DNA from: Roseiarcus sp963816065
Lineage (GTDB): Bacteria; Pseudomonadota; Alphaproteobacteria; Rhizobiales; Beijerinckiaceae
NCBI GenBank assembly: GCA_963816065.1
Contig: CAWFJG010000002.1
Coordinates: 381,508-445,507 of the forward strand
Length of the DNA: 64,000 nt
Reading direction: 5' to 3'
Shown: in pieces, positions 37,903-47,584 of the stretch
How the letters are laid out: every line of letters begins with the position of its first letter
Position numbering within the stretch: position 1 is the first letter of the stretch
Translations under genes and position numbers: made by a program
The notes under the pieces: generated by a model
Told to the model about the DNA's origin: nothing
Database searches by the model: none
What the model saw: only the letters and a program-made list of their open reading frames with translations

Positions 37903-38342
37903 TCGCCGCATCCGAGCGGCGAGCCCGCCGACGGCTCGACCGCGAGCAGATCATCGCCGACGCACTCGTGGACGTGGCGAGCGAATTGCGCCTGACCGAC
38001 GCGGCCGAGCTGGTCGCGTTGATCCGCAACGACCACGCAGCCAATATCGCCGATCTCGTCAATTCCTCGAGCGAGCTGTTCTTCAGGAGCGGGACCCTGC
38101 GCTACGCGCTGTCGGCGAGCGTCGCGGCGCCGTGGGACGGGACGCCGCGTGGTCGCCTTCGACCTGGAGTTCCGCCATGCCAGGACTGCCGCGTTCTTCC
38201 GCCTGACGATCGGTCGAACGGCTGCGCGGGGATCGAGATCATGGACGTTCTGTTCGACGAGAAGGGACTGGACGAGGGGGCCAAGGCGGAGCGCCTGGTC
38301 GCCGCGTTCGCGGCCGCCCGCAGGCCGAAGGAGTCCGCTTAG
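37881..38342 (+). CDS. Conserved flagellar-locus hypothetical protein, frameshifted
   Basis: About 152 residues. The N-terminal part is helical (LDREQIIADALVDVASELRL, ELVALIRNDHAANIADLVNS). Correcting one extra base near 38148 gives VVAFDLEFRHARTAAFFRLT, and correcting two extra G (near 38212 and 38232) gives IVERLRGIEIMDVLFDEKGL. It overlaps flhB by 22 bases, so it is co-translated and probably acts in flagellar assembly. I do not recognise the family. Confidence 0.65.
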   Translation: MGLSKALVAASERRARRRLDREQIIADALVDVASELRLTDAAELVALIRNDHAANIADLVNSSSELFFRSGTLRYALSASVAAPWDGTPRGRLRPGVPPCQDCRVLPPDDRSNGCAGIEIMDVLFDEKGLDEGAKAERLVAAFAAARRPKESA

Positions 38343-38699
38343 CCGGACTCCTCGCGAACGGCTTCGCCGAGACGACGGCGGCGAGCCGTTCCCGATCCCG
38401 GGCCCGCGGGCGCATGACCGGCGGAGCCCCTTCGATCGTGATGCGGCGCGCCTCGCCTCGCGACACGCGCCCGTACCGCCATGACGATGACGAGGAGGAG
38501 GGATCGTTCACGCCCGTGGGCGGCCCCGCCCGGATGGCGGAGATCGGGTTTCCGCCAGCTTTTTCTTTGACGCGGCGAGCCGCCTTGCCGCGCGCCGCTC
38601 GCATTTCCGCAAGGCGAGCCGGATCCTCTCCGGGCGCGGCAAGCTCCAAGCAAGCCGAGCGATCGATCATCGCATCGTGCTCAAGCGGGAATTCAATTC
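38343..38699. other. 357-base gap before flgB; possible minus-strand gene
   Basis: A minus-strand frame from ATG 38670 (MIDRSACLELAAPGEDPARL, AEMRAARGKAARRVKEKAGG) runs to about 38340 with moderate codon bias and could be a small basic protein. A plus-strand frame also spans the region, and neither matches a known family. The gap should also hold the flgB promoter; no TTAA-N7-TTAA or sigma54 motif is visible. Confidence 0.3.
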
Positions 38700-39077
38700 T
38701 TGTCCGACATTTATCTCTTCCAGGTCGCCTCGCAAAGGAGCCACTGGCTGTCGGCGCGCCAGACAGCGGTGGCGAGCAACGTCGCGAACGCCAGCACGCC
38801 AGGGTACCGCGCCGTCGATGTCGAGCCGTTTGCGGCGCTGCTCGACTCCTCGCCGATCACGATGGCGTTGACCAACGCCGCCGACGTTGCGCCCGACGCC
38901 TCCTCGCTCAACTCGATCAAGCAGGTCGAGACGAATTCGAGCGAGCAGTCGCTGTCCGGCAACACCGTCAATCTCGAACAACAGATGATCAAGCTCGGCG
39001 ACGTCGGTCGCGAATACTCGATGACCTCCGGCATCCGCCGGGCCTTCAACCAGCTCATGCTCGCGGCGCTCAAATGA
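38700..39077 (+). CDS. flgB: Flagellar proximal rod protein FlgB
   Basis: 125 residues from TTG 38700 (AGCGGGA upstream). The N-terminal motif WLSARQTAVASNVANASTPG and the mid-region Q-rich segment TVNLEQQMIKLGDVGREYSM are diagnostic of FlgB, the rod subunit nearest the MS-ring. The stop overlaps the flgC start (ATGA). The gene is intact, unlike its upstream neighbours. Confidence 0.93.
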   Translation: MSDIYLFQVASQRSHWLSARQTAVASNVANASTPGYRAVDVEPFAALLDSSPITMALTNAADVAPDASSLNSIKQVETNSSEQSLSGNTVNLEQQMIKLGDVGREYSMTSGIRRAFNQLMLAALK

Positions 39078-39496
39078 CATTCGATCCGTTGCAGGCCTCC
39101 CTCCGCATCGCCGCCTCGGGCCTGCAGGCCCAATCGACGCGCCTGCGCATCGTGTCCGAGAACATCGCCAATGCCCAGTCGACCGGCCCCCTGGCCGGCG
39201 CTGACCCCTACAGGCGCCGGACGGTGTCATTCGACAGCACGCTCGACCGCGCCAGCGGCGCGGACCTCGTCGAGGTCAGGTCGGTCGGCGTCGACCAGGC
39301 GCCGTTCAAGGTCGTGCGCGACCCTGGCAATCCGGCCGCCGACCCTCAGGGCATGGTCAAGATGCCGAACGTGGACGTGCTCGTCGAGCTCGCCGACATG
39401 CGCGAGGCCAACCGCAGCTACGAAGCGAACCTTCAGGTCGCCAAACAGACAGCCGACATGCTCAACGTGACCGTGGGCATGATGAAGGACGTCTAA
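39074..39496 (+). CDS. flgC: Flagellar proximal rod protein FlgC
   Basis: 140 residues with LRIAASGLQAQSTRLRIVSE, then NIANAQST, at the N-terminus, DPYRRRTVSF in the middle and the C-terminal ADMREANRSYEANLQVAKQT. This matches FlgC in length and motifs. ATG 39074 overlaps the flgB stop, and fliE follows after 25 bases. Confidence 0.95.
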   Translation: MTFDPLQASLRIAASGLQAQSTRLRIVSENIANAQSTGPLAGADPYRRRTVSFDSTLDRASGADLVEVRSVGVDQAPFKVVRDPGNPAADPQGMVKMPNVDVLVELADMREANRSYEANLQVAKQTADMLNVTVGMMKDV

Positions 39497-39521
39497 GTCC
39501 CATGCAGCAAGGAATGAACCG

Positions 39522-39821
39522 ATGATCGAAGGGATCTCAGCCATCGCCGGGCTCGGCCAAACTGCTGCGCCGTCGGCGCCGCAGGCGACGTCGCCCTCGG
39601 GCGGGGTCACCTTCGAGGAGGCGCTTGGCCACGCTGTCGGCTCGGCCATCGATACGCTGAAGGCCGGCGAGGCGGTGGCGATTCAGGGGGTCGAAGGGGC
39701 GTCGCCGCCGATGCGGGTGGTCGAGTCGGTCATGGACGCTCAGCGGTCCCTGCAGTCGGTGCTGGCGATCCGCGACAAGCTCGTCTCCGCCTGGCAGGAC
39801 ATCTCGCGAATGTCGATCTGA
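39522..39821 (+). CDS. fliE: Flagellar hook-basal body protein FliE
   Basis: 99 residues. FliE connects the MS-ring to the rod. It has the family's polar N-terminus followed by FEEALGHAVGSAIDTLKAGE and the conserved MRVVESVMDAQRSLQSVLAI, ending in RDKLVSAWQDISRMSI. It sits in the standard flgB-flgC-fliE-flgG order. Confidence 0.94.
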   Translation: MIEGISAIAGLGQTAAPSAPQATSPSGGVTFEEALGHAVGSAIDTLKAGEAVAIQGVEGASPPMRVVESVMDAQRSLQSVLAIRDKLVSAWQDISRMSI

Positions 39822-39863
39822 ACGCGGCCGCAAGACACTGGGATAGACAGGAAGGATGACGCG

Positions 39864-40652
39864 ATGAGAGCGTTGACGATCGCAGCGACGGGCATGAGCG
39901 CCCAAGAGCAAAATCTTGAGGTCATCGCCAACAACATCGCGAACATCAACACAACCGGTTTCAAACGCTCACGGGCGGAATTCACCGATCTCATCTATCA
40001 GACCGAGCGGCTGATGGGCGTGGCCAGCCGCGGCCGCGACGCCACGATTCCGGAGGGCGCGCAGATCGGTCTCGGCGTTCGCACGGCGGCGATCCGAACG
40101 GTCAATATCCAGGGCGCCCTGACCAACACCGGCAACATGCTCGATCTCGCGATCAACGGCCGTGGCTGGTTCCAGGTGACGAACGCCAACGGCGAGACCG
40201 TCTACACCCGCGACGGCGCGTTCAACACCAACCAGAACGGACAGCTTGTCACCATGGACGGCTACCTGGTGTCGCCTCCGATCACCGTACCGCCGACCGT
40301 GACGAGCCTGACCGTGAGCCAAACCGGCGTCGTCACCGCTACCGTGCCCGGCCAGCCGAATCCCCAGCAGCTCGGCCAGCTCACGATCGCCAACTTCGTC
40401 AACGACGCCGGGATGCAGGCGCTCGGCGGCAACTACTTCCAGCAGACCCTGGCCTCGGGGCCGCCGAATGTCGGCGTGCCCGGAGACACGGCGTTCGGCA
40501 TCCTTCAGCAGGGTTACATCGAGGCGTCCAATGTCGATCCGGTCACCGAGATCACCAACCTGATCGCGGCCCAGCGCGCCTACGAAATGAATTCCAAGGT
40601 CATCCAGGCGGCCGACCAGATGTCTGGCACGATCTCCAACATGCGCAGTTAG
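39864..40652 (+). CDS. flgG: Flagellar distal rod protein FlgG
   Basis: 262 residues, the usual FlgG length. N-terminus MRALTIAATGMSAQEQNLEV, IANNIANINTTGFKRSRAEF; central LDLAINGRGWFQV and YTRDGAF; C-terminus GYIEASNVDPVTEITNLIAA and QRAYEMNSKVIQAADQM. All are classic. AGGAAGGATGACGCG precedes the ATG. The gene is intact. Confidence 0.96.
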   Translation: MRALTIAATGMSAQEQNLEVIANNIANINTTGFKRSRAEFTDLIYQTERLMGVASRGRDATIPEGAQIGLGVRTAAIRTVNIQGALTNTGNMLDLAINGRGWFQVTNANGETVYTRDGAFNTNQNGQLVTMDGYLVSPPITVPPTVTSLTVSQTGVVTATVPGQPNPQQLGQLTIANFVNDAGMQALGGNYFQQTLASGPPNVGVPGDTAFGILQQGYIEASNVDPVTEITNLIAAQRAYEMNSKVIQAADQMSGTISNMRS

Positions 40653-40662
40653 GGGCGGGCGG

Positions 40663-41130
40663 ATGCCCATGCGATTTCGGTCCTCCGCTCTTATAGCGAT
40701 GGCTTCCCTGGTTGCGGCTTTCGGTCCCGCGGTCGCCCAGGAGGCGCTCGCGCCCTCGCCCAAGGCGGTCATCTATCCGGGCGACATCATCCGCGACCAG
40801 ATGTTGACCGACCTTCCGGGGGGCGGGACGCGCGACGGCGGCGGTCCCTACGTGGAAGATCGTTCTTTCGTCGTTGGCAAGGCGGCGCGCACGACACTGC
40901 TGCCCGGCCACGCGATTCCATTCGCGGGCGTCTCCAACCGCAAGCTGGTCGCCAACGGAGCCGAGGTGAAACTCGTCTACGCCGAGGGCGACCTGCTCAT
41001 TGTGACTTCCGGCGCCGCTCTGCAGGACGGATCGATCGGCGACCTGGTGCGGGTGCGCAACACCGACAGCGGCGTCACCGTTTCCGGCGCCGTGCAACCG
41101 GACGGCTCCGTCATGGTCGGCGGCGGATGA
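40663..41130 (+). CDS. flgA: Flagellar P-ring chaperone FlgA
   Basis: 155 residues with a signal peptide (cleavage near PAVAQ). FlgA is the periplasmic chaperone for P-ring assembly. PGDIIRDQMLTDL and LLPGHAIPFAGVSNRKLVAN correspond to its SAF-like domain, and the C-terminal GSIGDLVRVRNTDSGVTVSG is characteristic. It is shorter than enterobacterial FlgA, as is usual in rhizobia. The stop overlaps flgI (ATGA). Confidence 0.92.
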   Translation: MPMRFRSSALIAMASLVAAFGPAVAQEALAPSPKAVIYPGDIIRDQMLTDLPGGGTRDGGGPYVEDRSFVVGKAARTTLLPGHAIPFAGVSNRKLVANGAEVKLVYAEGDLLIVTSGAALQDGSIGDLVRVRNTDSGVTVSGAVQPDGSVMVGGG

Positions 41131-42220
41131 GACGTATCGTCCTCGCGCTTTTGGCGCTGTGCCTTGCCGTAGCGCCTGCAGCAGCGGCGCGCATCAAGGA
41201 CATTGCGGTGCTCCGCAGCTCGCGCGACAGCCAGCTGGTCGGCTACGGCCTCGTCGTTGGGCTAAGCAACACCGGCGACACGTTCCGCAACGCGCCGTTC
41301 ACGCAGCAGGCGGTGCAGGGCATGCTGCAGAACCTCGGCGTGGAAATGCACGGCGTCACGCTCAACAACCAGAACGTCGCCGCGGTCATCGTCACCGCCG
41401 ATCTCTCGGCCGGCGTCGAGACCGGCTCCCAACTCGACGTCACTGTCTCCGCGCTCGGCGACGCGCCTTCGCTGATGGGCGGAACATTGCTGCTGACCCA
41501 GATGCTCGGTTCCGACGGCGCGCTGTACGCCACCGCGCAAGGCGCCGTGTCGGTCACCGGATTCCAGTCGCAGGGCCAGGGCGAGACCCTGTCGCAGGGC
41601 GTCCCGACCGCGGGCCGCATTCCCAATGGCGCGATCATCCAGCGCGAAGTCGCCGGGGCGCGGGAGGAGATGCGGACGGCGCTCGAGCTCAAGAACCCCG
41701 ACTATGCGACAGCGGTTCGCATCGTCGATGCGATCAACTCTTATTCCCGCGGTCGCTTTGGCGCGCGCGCCGCCTTCGAGGTCGACTCCAGGGCGGTCGC
41801 GCTCTATCGTCCGCGCAACGTCTCTATGGCGCGCTTCATGGCCGAGATCGGGGAGTTGCAGGTCCAGCCGGACATGTCCGCTCGCGTCGTGCTGGATTCG
41901 CGCACCGGAACCGTCGTCGTCGGCCAGGATGTGCAGATCTCGACAGTTGCCGTCACATACGGAACGCTGACCGTCCGGGTCAACGAACAACCCCAGGTGT
42001 CGCAGCCCAATCCGTTCGCCAATGGCCGCACGGTGGTGACCCCGAATACGACGATCAACGCCCAGCAGACCGGCGGCCCGATCGCCATCGTCGGCGGCTC
42101 GAGTCTTCGTGTGCTGGTCGCCGGCCTCAATCGCATCGGGGTCAAGCCGCCGGAATCATCGCAATCCTGCAGGCGATCAAGACTGCCGGCGCGCTTCAGG
42201 CCGACCTCGTCGTCCAATAG
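41127..42220 (+). CDS. flgI: Flagellar P-ring protein FlgI, one frameshift near 3' end
   Basis: About 364 residues with a signal peptide (cleavage after AAAA). The mature start RIKDIAVLRSSRDSQLVGYG and NAPFTQQAVQGMLQNLGVEM, PNGAIIQREV and GTVVVGQDVQISTVAVTYGT are diagnostic. Near 42150 the frame changes by +2/-1; adding one base to CCGGAATC gives GVKPPGIIAILQAIKTAGAL ending in QADLVVQ. This is one of the few breaks best explained by a lost base. Confidence 0.94.
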
Positions 42221-42253
42221 CGCGCAAGCCCAGCGCAAGCCGCAGAGACGACG

Positions 42254-42826
42254 ATGCAGCCTGAGATCGAGGCCGACATGATGTCGATTGTCCACTGCTT
42301 ACCGAGCGTCGCCTTCGTCGCCGCCGTCGCGACTGCCCTGACTTTCCCAGTCTCGGCCCAGGCCGGCAAGCAGCCGGAGCCTTCCAAGCCGAAACCGACG
42401 GCGGAAAGACCGGTCGCCGAGAAACCTTTGGACACCGATGCAACTCATTATTGCGCCAGCGTCGCCTCCTCGATCGCGGAGGCGCGCATCGCCTGGCAGA
42501 CCAAGCGCCTGGCCGAGCTCGACGCGCAGGTCCGTCAGCGCATCGCCGATCTGGAGAAGGCCGAAGCGGCGGCGCGCGAATGGATCGACAAGCGCGACGC
42601 GCTGATGAAGACGGCTCGAGACGACGTTGTCGCCATTTACGCCAAGATGGATGCCGAAAGCGCGGCGAAGGAGATCGCCGCGCTTGAGGACCGGATGGCG
42701 GCTGCGATCCTCGCCAAGCTGAAGCCGAACACGGCCGCCGCCATCCTTGGCGAGATGGACGCAGATCGCGCCAGCCGGCTCGCAGGACTCATCTCCGGGA
42801 TGACCCCAGAGGAGAAGAAGTCGTGA
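42254..42826 (+). CDS. motE: MotE-like periplasmic protein
   Basis: 190 residues with a signal sequence (cleavage near VSAQA; in-frame ATGs at 42278 and 42281 are alternative starts), an Ala/Lys-rich stretch, a coiled coil (RLAELDAQVRQRIADLEKAE) and a C-terminal MgtE-N-like domain (AAILAKLKPNTAAAILGEMD, RASRLAGLISGMTPEEKK). This matches the rhizobial MotE type, a chaperone for periplasmic motility protein MotC, in its usual place between flgI and flgH. The stop overlaps flgH. Confidence 0.8.
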   Translation: MQPEIEADMMSIVHCLPSVAFVAAVATALTFPVSAQAGKQPEPSKPKPTAERPVAEKPLDTDATHYCASVASSIAEARIAWQTKRLAELDAQVRQRIADLEKAEAAAREWIDKRDALMKTARDDVVAIYAKMDAESAAKEIAALEDRMAAAILAKLKPNTAAAILGEMDADRASRLAGLISGMTPEEKKS

Positions 42827-43530
42827 TGCGCCCAGAGTCGTTGGCCCCTCTGCTCGCCGCGCTCGTGCTCGGGGGTTGCTGGCAAAGCCCTTCCGAGTTC
42901 ATGCAGCCGCCAACCTTCTCGCCTGTCGGCGCGGGGTTCATCTCCAATGAGACCGTCGCAATACAAAGCGCGCAAGCGCTCGCTCCGAGCAATTCGCTAA
43001 CCCCGCCGCCGTCGCTCTACACGGAGCCTCGCATCAGCAGGGTCGGCGACATCGTCACGGTCATCATCTTGATGAACGACAAGGCGCAACTCGGCAACGG
43101 CTCGGACCGGTCGATGACGACCAAGGATGGCTTGACCATCGACTACGGCTTTAACAACGGATCCCCGGCGTCGGCCGCGAGCATGCCGGCGAAGATTCTC
43201 GGCGACCTCACCTCGACGTCCTCGACCCAGGGCCAGGGCGACATCAACCGCTCCGAGCAGATCCAGGTGTCGGTCGCCGCTGTCGTCACTCGCGTGCTGC
43301 CGAACGGCAACCTCGTCATCTCGGGCTCGCAGGAGGTGCGCGTCAATTACGAGATGCGGCAACTGACAGTCGCCGGCATCGTCAATCCGCTCGACATCTC
43401 GCTCAACAATACGATCGCCTACCAGAAGATCGCCGAAGCGCGCATCTCTTACGGCGGCCGCGGTCGGCAGAGCGACTTCCAGCAGCCATCGTGGGGGCAA
43501 CAGGTCTATGACGCCGCCAGGCCCTTCTAG
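42823..43530 (+). CDS. flgH: Flagellar L-ring lipoprotein FlgH
   Basis: 235 residues with lipobox LVLGGC near residue 19, so it is anchored in the outer membrane. The family segments RISRVGDIVTVIILMNDKAQ, QIQVSVAAVVTRVLPNGNLV, ISGSQEVRVNYEMRQLTVAG and IVNPLDISLNNTI are all present, with IAEARISYGGRG near the end. The start GTGATG overlaps the motE stop. Confidence 0.95.
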   Translation: MMRPESLAPLLAALVLGGCWQSPSEFMQPPTFSPVGAGFISNETVAIQSAQALAPSNSLTPPPSLYTEPRISRVGDIVTVIILMNDKAQLGNGSDRSMTTKDGLTIDYGFNNGSPASAASMPAKILGDLTSTSSTQGQGDINRSEQIQVSVAAVVTRVLPNGNLVISGSQEVRVNYEMRQLTVAGIVNPLDISLNNTIAYQKIAEARISYGGRGRQSDFQQPSWGQQVYDAARPF

Positions 43531-43539
43531 CGCGCCGCG

Positions 43540-44004
43540 ATGACTGACGTCGCAGCCATAGCCCCTCCGCCCGGAAGGGGCTTCAAGAGCGCGCTGATCG
43601 AGTTCCTTGTCGTCGCGCTGATCGGCGCCGGCGCGGGCGCCGGCTTCGAGCTTTTGCGTCCGGCTGCGAATGGCCCCGACAAGACGACGCCAGCGGCCGT
43701 CCGGACTGAAACGTCGACGATCTTCGACCTGTCGCCGATCGTGACCAACCTCGGCGCGCCGCAGGACACGTGGATCCGAATGGAGGGCTCGATCGTGTTC
43801 GACCCCAAAGTCCTGCCCCATCCCGAGGCTGTCGCGGCCAGGATCAGCGGGGATGCGCTCGCCTATCTCCGGACCGTGACGCTGAAGCAGCTCGAGGGGC
43901 CAATTGGACTCGAGGCCATCCGCGACGACCTGAACGAACGCGCGGCGACCCGCTCGGACGGAAAGATCCACGAATTCGTGATCCGAACGCTGGTCGTGCA
44001 ATGA
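43540..44004 (+). CDS. fliL: Flagellar basal body protein FliL
   Basis: 154 residues with one membrane helix (LIEFLVVALIGAGAGAGFEL) and a periplasmic domain (FDLSPIVTNLGAPQDTWIRM, EGSIVFDP, LRTVTLKQLEGPIGLEAIRD) ending in KIHEFVIRTLVVQ, the typical FliL close. It supports stator function. The stop overlaps the fliP ATG. Identification is by motif and position. Confidence 0.9.
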   Translation: MTDVAAIAPPPGRGFKSALIEFLVVALIGAGAGAGFELLRPAANGPDKTTPAAVRTETSTIFDLSPIVTNLGAPQDTWIRMEGSIVFDPKVLPHPEAVAARISGDALAYLRTVTLKQLEGPIGLEAIRDDLNERAATRSDGKIHEFVIRTLVVQ

Positions 44005-44735
44005 AACGCCTTGCTCTTGTCGCGCTCGCCGCCGCACTCATGACGCATCCCGCCGCCGCGCAGACCATCGACCTCGGCGCCCTCGTCCCGTCCGGCAGCG
44101 CTTCGGCGAGCGGCCGCATAATCGAGATGGTTGCGCTGCTGTCCGTCCTGTCAGTGGCCCCTGGGCTGCTCATCATGGTCACGAGCTTCACGCGCTTCAT
44201 CATCGCGCTGTCCTTTCTGCGCTCCGGATTGGGCGTTCAGGGCGCGCCGGCCAACCTGGTGCTGATCAGCCTCGCGCTGTTCATGACGTTCTTTGTCATG
44301 GCCCCGACCTTCGATCGGGCCTGGGAAACCGGCCTCAAGCCGATGCTCGACAATCAGATCAGCCAGCAGGAGGCGCTTGGCGCCGTCGCGCAGCCGTTCC
44401 GCGAGTTCATGCTGTCGCAGGTCCGGGAGAAGGACATCGCCCTTTTCGAGAGCCTGTCGAAGGGGCGCTTCGACGGCGGCGAGCGTGCGAAGGTCGATTT
44501 CCGGCTCCTGGTCCCCGCCTACATGATCTCCGAATTGCGGCGTGGATTCGAAATCGGCTTCCTGGTCGTGCTGCCCTTCTTGGTCATCGACATGATCGTG
44601 GCGACGCTCACGATGTCGATGGGCATGATGATGCTGCCGCCCTCGGTCATCTCGTTGCCGGTCAAGATCCTGTTTTTCGTCCTGGTGGACGGTTGGAGCC
44701 TGCTGGTCGGCAGCCTCGTGCGCTCCACGACCTGA
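44001..44735 (+). CDS. fliP: Flagellar export gate protein FliP
   Basis: 244 residues with a cleavable signal (cleavage near PAAAQ). FliP forms the export gate pore with FliQ and FliR. SVAPGLLIMVTSFTRFIIAL, SFLRSGLG and the C-terminal FEIGFLVVLPFLVIDMIVAT, LTMSMGMMMLPPSVISLPVK are the classic FliP signatures. ATG 44001 overlaps the fliL stop (ATGA). Confidence 0.96.
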   Translation: MKRLALVALAAALMTHPAAAQTIDLGALVPSGSASASGRIIEMVALLSVLSVAPGLLIMVTSFTRFIIALSFLRSGLGVQGAPANLVLISLALFMTFFVMAPTFDRAWETGLKPMLDNQISQQEALGAVAQPFREFMLSQVREKDIALFESLSKGRFDGGERAKVDFRLLVPAYMISELRRGFEIGFLVVLPFLVIDMIVATLTMSMGMMMLPPSVISLPVKILFFVLVDGWSLLVGSLVRSTT

Positions 44736-44794
44736 GGCCTCAGTTTCGCGCAAGCCCCTTCGTCTCAAATGGACCCACACGTCGAGGAGTCTCC

Positions 44795-45988
44795 ATGTCG
44801 ATTCTCAACACCAGCGCATCCGGCATGTCCGCCAACCAGAACTGGCTGTCGTCGATCTCTCAAAATGTCGCGAACGCCACGACGACCGGGTACAAGGGCA
44901 TCGAGACGGAATTTACGACCATGGTCGACCAGGCGCCCGGCGGGCCCTACGTCGGCGAAGGCGTGCAAACGACCACAATTTCCTACAACGCCCTCCAGGG
45001 CGGCGTCGTCTCCTCCACGACGGCGACCAATCTCGCGGTCCAGGGCGCGGGATTCTTTGTCGTCTCGGACGGGGCGGGGAACCTTCTTCTGACCCGCAAC
45101 GGATCGTTCGTCCCCGATTCCTCCGGCAATCTGGTCAACAGCTCCGGCCTTTATCTGATGGCGGACGACATCCGGAATGGCCAGACCGTTTCCGCCAATT
45201 CGCTGAGCAGCCTGTCGAAGGTCAACGTGGAAAGCTCCGGCCTGACGGCGGCTGCCACGACAAAGGGTTCGCTTGCGGTCAATCTGCCTTCGACGGAGGA
45301 CGATGGGACCATCGTCCCGACCCCCACCCACCAGACGTCGCTCGTCGTCTACGATAGTCTCGGGGCCGCACACACCGTCAACCTCGTCTTCACGTCGACT
45401 GGCACCGCAGCCGCGCCGGCTTGGCGGATCGCCGCCTACGACGGCGCAAGCGCGACCGCGATGAACACCCAGACCCTGACATTCGGCAGTGACGGCAAGC
45501 TCTTGAGCACCAGCCCCAACACGATCCAATTCACCGTCGGGGGCGGCGTGCCAACGACCCTCGATCTCAGCAACGTCACGGCGCTCGCCACCGGTTTCAC
45601 GGTGACTTCCGCGACCGCCGACGGCAGCGCGCCGGCCAGCCTTTCAGGCGTCTCGATCGCTACCAACGGGACTTTGTCGTACGCCTATACGAACGGCGCG
45701 TCGCTCGACGCCTACGACATCCCGCTCGCCAATGTGGCGAGCCCAGACAACCTCAGCGCCGTCAACGGCGGCGCCTACACGACGAGCGAGGCGTCGGGTC
45801 CGATCTTCCTCGGAACCGCCGGGTTGACCTTGGGCACGATCCGCTCGAGTTCGCTCGAAAGCTCGACGGTCGACCTCGCTACCGAGCTCACCAATATGAT
45901 CGAGGCCCAGAGCGCTTACCAGGCCAACTCGAAGGTGTTTCAGACGGGCGCCAACCTGCTCGACATCCTGAACAATCTGAAATCGTGA
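44795..45988 (+). CDS. flgE: Flagellar hook protein FlgE
   Basis: 397 residues. N-terminus ILNTSASGMSANQNWLSSIS, QNVANATTTGYKG; central LAVQGAGFFVV and THQTSLVVYDSLGAAHTVNL; C-terminus LESSTVDLATELTNMIEAQS, AYQANSKVFQTGANLLDILN. Together these are diagnostic of the hook subunit. GAGGAG precedes ATG 44795. Only 59 bases separate it from fliP. The gene is intact. Confidence 0.95.
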   Translation: MSILNTSASGMSANQNWLSSISQNVANATTTGYKGIETEFTTMVDQAPGGPYVGEGVQTTTISYNALQGGVVSSTTATNLAVQGAGFFVVSDGAGNLLLTRNGSFVPDSSGNLVNSSGLYLMADDIRNGQTVSANSLSSLSKVNVESSGLTAAATTKGSLAVNLPSTEDDGTIVPTPTHQTSLVVYDSLGAAHTVNLVFTSTGTAAAPAWRIAAYDGASATAMNTQTLTFGSDGKLLSTSPNTIQFTVGGGVPTTLDLSNVTALATGFTVTSATADGSAPASLSGVSIATNGTLSYAYTNGASLDAYDIPLANVASPDNLSAVNGGAYTTSEASGPIFLGTAGLTLGTIRSSSLESSTVDLATELTNMIEAQSAYQANSKVFQTGANLLDILNNLKS

Positions 45989-46010
45989 GTAAGAAGCACG
46001 GATTTTCGCC

Positions 46011-47584
46011 ATGGGCCTCTCGACCGCGTTCAGCATCATCAGCTCTTCGTTCGCAGCGAATGCGGCGCAGACGGCGGTCGTCTCGAACAACATCGCCAAC
46101 GTCAACACGCGCGGCTATTCCAAGGAGGTCGCCAACCTCGTCGGCAATCCTTACGGCGGCGTCGATGTCGCCTCGGTGACCCGGCTCGCCAACGCCGCGC
46201 TGACCGAGCAGGTGACGAACGCGACCGCCCAGGCGGCGTACCAGCAGGCCGTGTCCGACGGCCTGTCGACGCTCGCGGCTACGGTCAACGACAGTTCGAC
46301 GACATCGTCGACGTCCGGCGCGAACCAGACCGGCGCCTCGCCGTCGGCGATGCTCGCCAATCTTCAGAGCGCGTTGACGACGTACGTAGACTTCGCCGAC
46401 CTCGACTTCGGCCGCGAACGCCGCGGTGACAGCGGCGCAGAACCTTGTCCAATCGCTCAACGCCGGCGATGCGGCGGTCAACCAGGTGCGCGAACAAGCG
46501 GACCAGCACATGGCCTCATCGGTCTCGACCATCAATACCCTTCTGGGCCAGTTTCAGACCGCCAACGACGCCGTCGTCAGCGGGCTCGCCTCCGGCGCCA
46601 ATGTCTCGAGCGGCCAGGACACGCGCGACTTCGTCCTCACCCAGCTCGCGCAGCAGATTGGCGGCGTGACGACATCGACCAACAAGAACGGCTCGATGTT
46701 GATTTACACCGACAGCGGCGTGCTGCTCTTTCAGGACACGGCGCGCACGGTCTCGTTCACGCCAACCCAGAGCTACGCGGACGGCGTCAGCGGAAGTGCG
46801 GTCACGGTCGACACTTACAGCAGTTCCGGCGCCAAGATCGAAAGCATTCCGATCACCGGCCCCACGTCGCCCAGTCCGATCCAATCGGGTGCGCTCGCAG
46901 GCTACGCCGACCTGCGCGACACGGTCGCGCCGCAATATCAGGCGCAGCTCGACCAAATCGCCGGAGGCCTGATCAGCGCCTTTGAGGAGACCGACCAGGC
47001 GAATCCCACGCCCCCCAATCCGCTGCCAGGCCTCTTCACTTACGTCGTCGGGGCGAACGGTCAGCAAGCTGCGAGCCTGCCGTCGGATACGACCGGGCTT
47101 GCCGGCGCCATTGCCGTCAACCAGAGCGTCGACCCGTCGCAGGGCGGAAACGCGACCCTGCTGCGCGACGGCGGCATCGCGGGCCCCGACTATGTCTACA
47201 ATTCCGATCCGAACGCCACGAGCTATACGACCCGTCTGCAGGCGCTGATCGGCGAGATCGGATCGAAGCAAGTTTTCGACACGACCGCTACCGGGCTCGG
47301 CGGGTCATCGACAACGCCGCCCACAACCATGACCGAGACCCTGACCGACTTTGCCAACGCCTCGGTGAGCTGGCTCCAGGGCCAGAACCAGCAGGCAAGC
47401 GACGCCTCCGCCTACCAGAACGCGCTCGCAACCCAGGCCACTTCCGCGCTGTCCAACGCGACTGGGGTCAATCTCGACGCGGAGATGACCAATATGCTCA
47501 GCCTCGAAAACACCTATGAAATCGACGGCGAAGCTTCTGACCACGATCAACGCCATGTTCTCCGCTCTGCTGCAGGCCGTATGA
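46011..47584 (+). CDS. flgK: Hook-filament junction protein FlgK, two frameshifts
   Basis: About 523 residues. The start GLSTAFSIISSSFAANAAQT, AVVSNNIANVNTRGYSKEV is the HAP1 motif. ALAGYADLRDTVAPQYQAQL and the C-terminal NLDAEMTNMLSLENTYE complete the family pattern. One extra T near 46396 and one extra A near 47520 break the frame; removing them gives YVDSPTSTSAANAAVTAAQN and STAKLLTTINAMFSALLQAV. The stop overlaps the flgL ATG. Confidence 0.93.

Noticed and set aside
33490..38342. Programmed frameshifting in flagellar motor genes
   Set aside because: The breaks are numerous, lack common slippery sequences, occur at non-conserved places and also affect metabolic genes; error is simpler.
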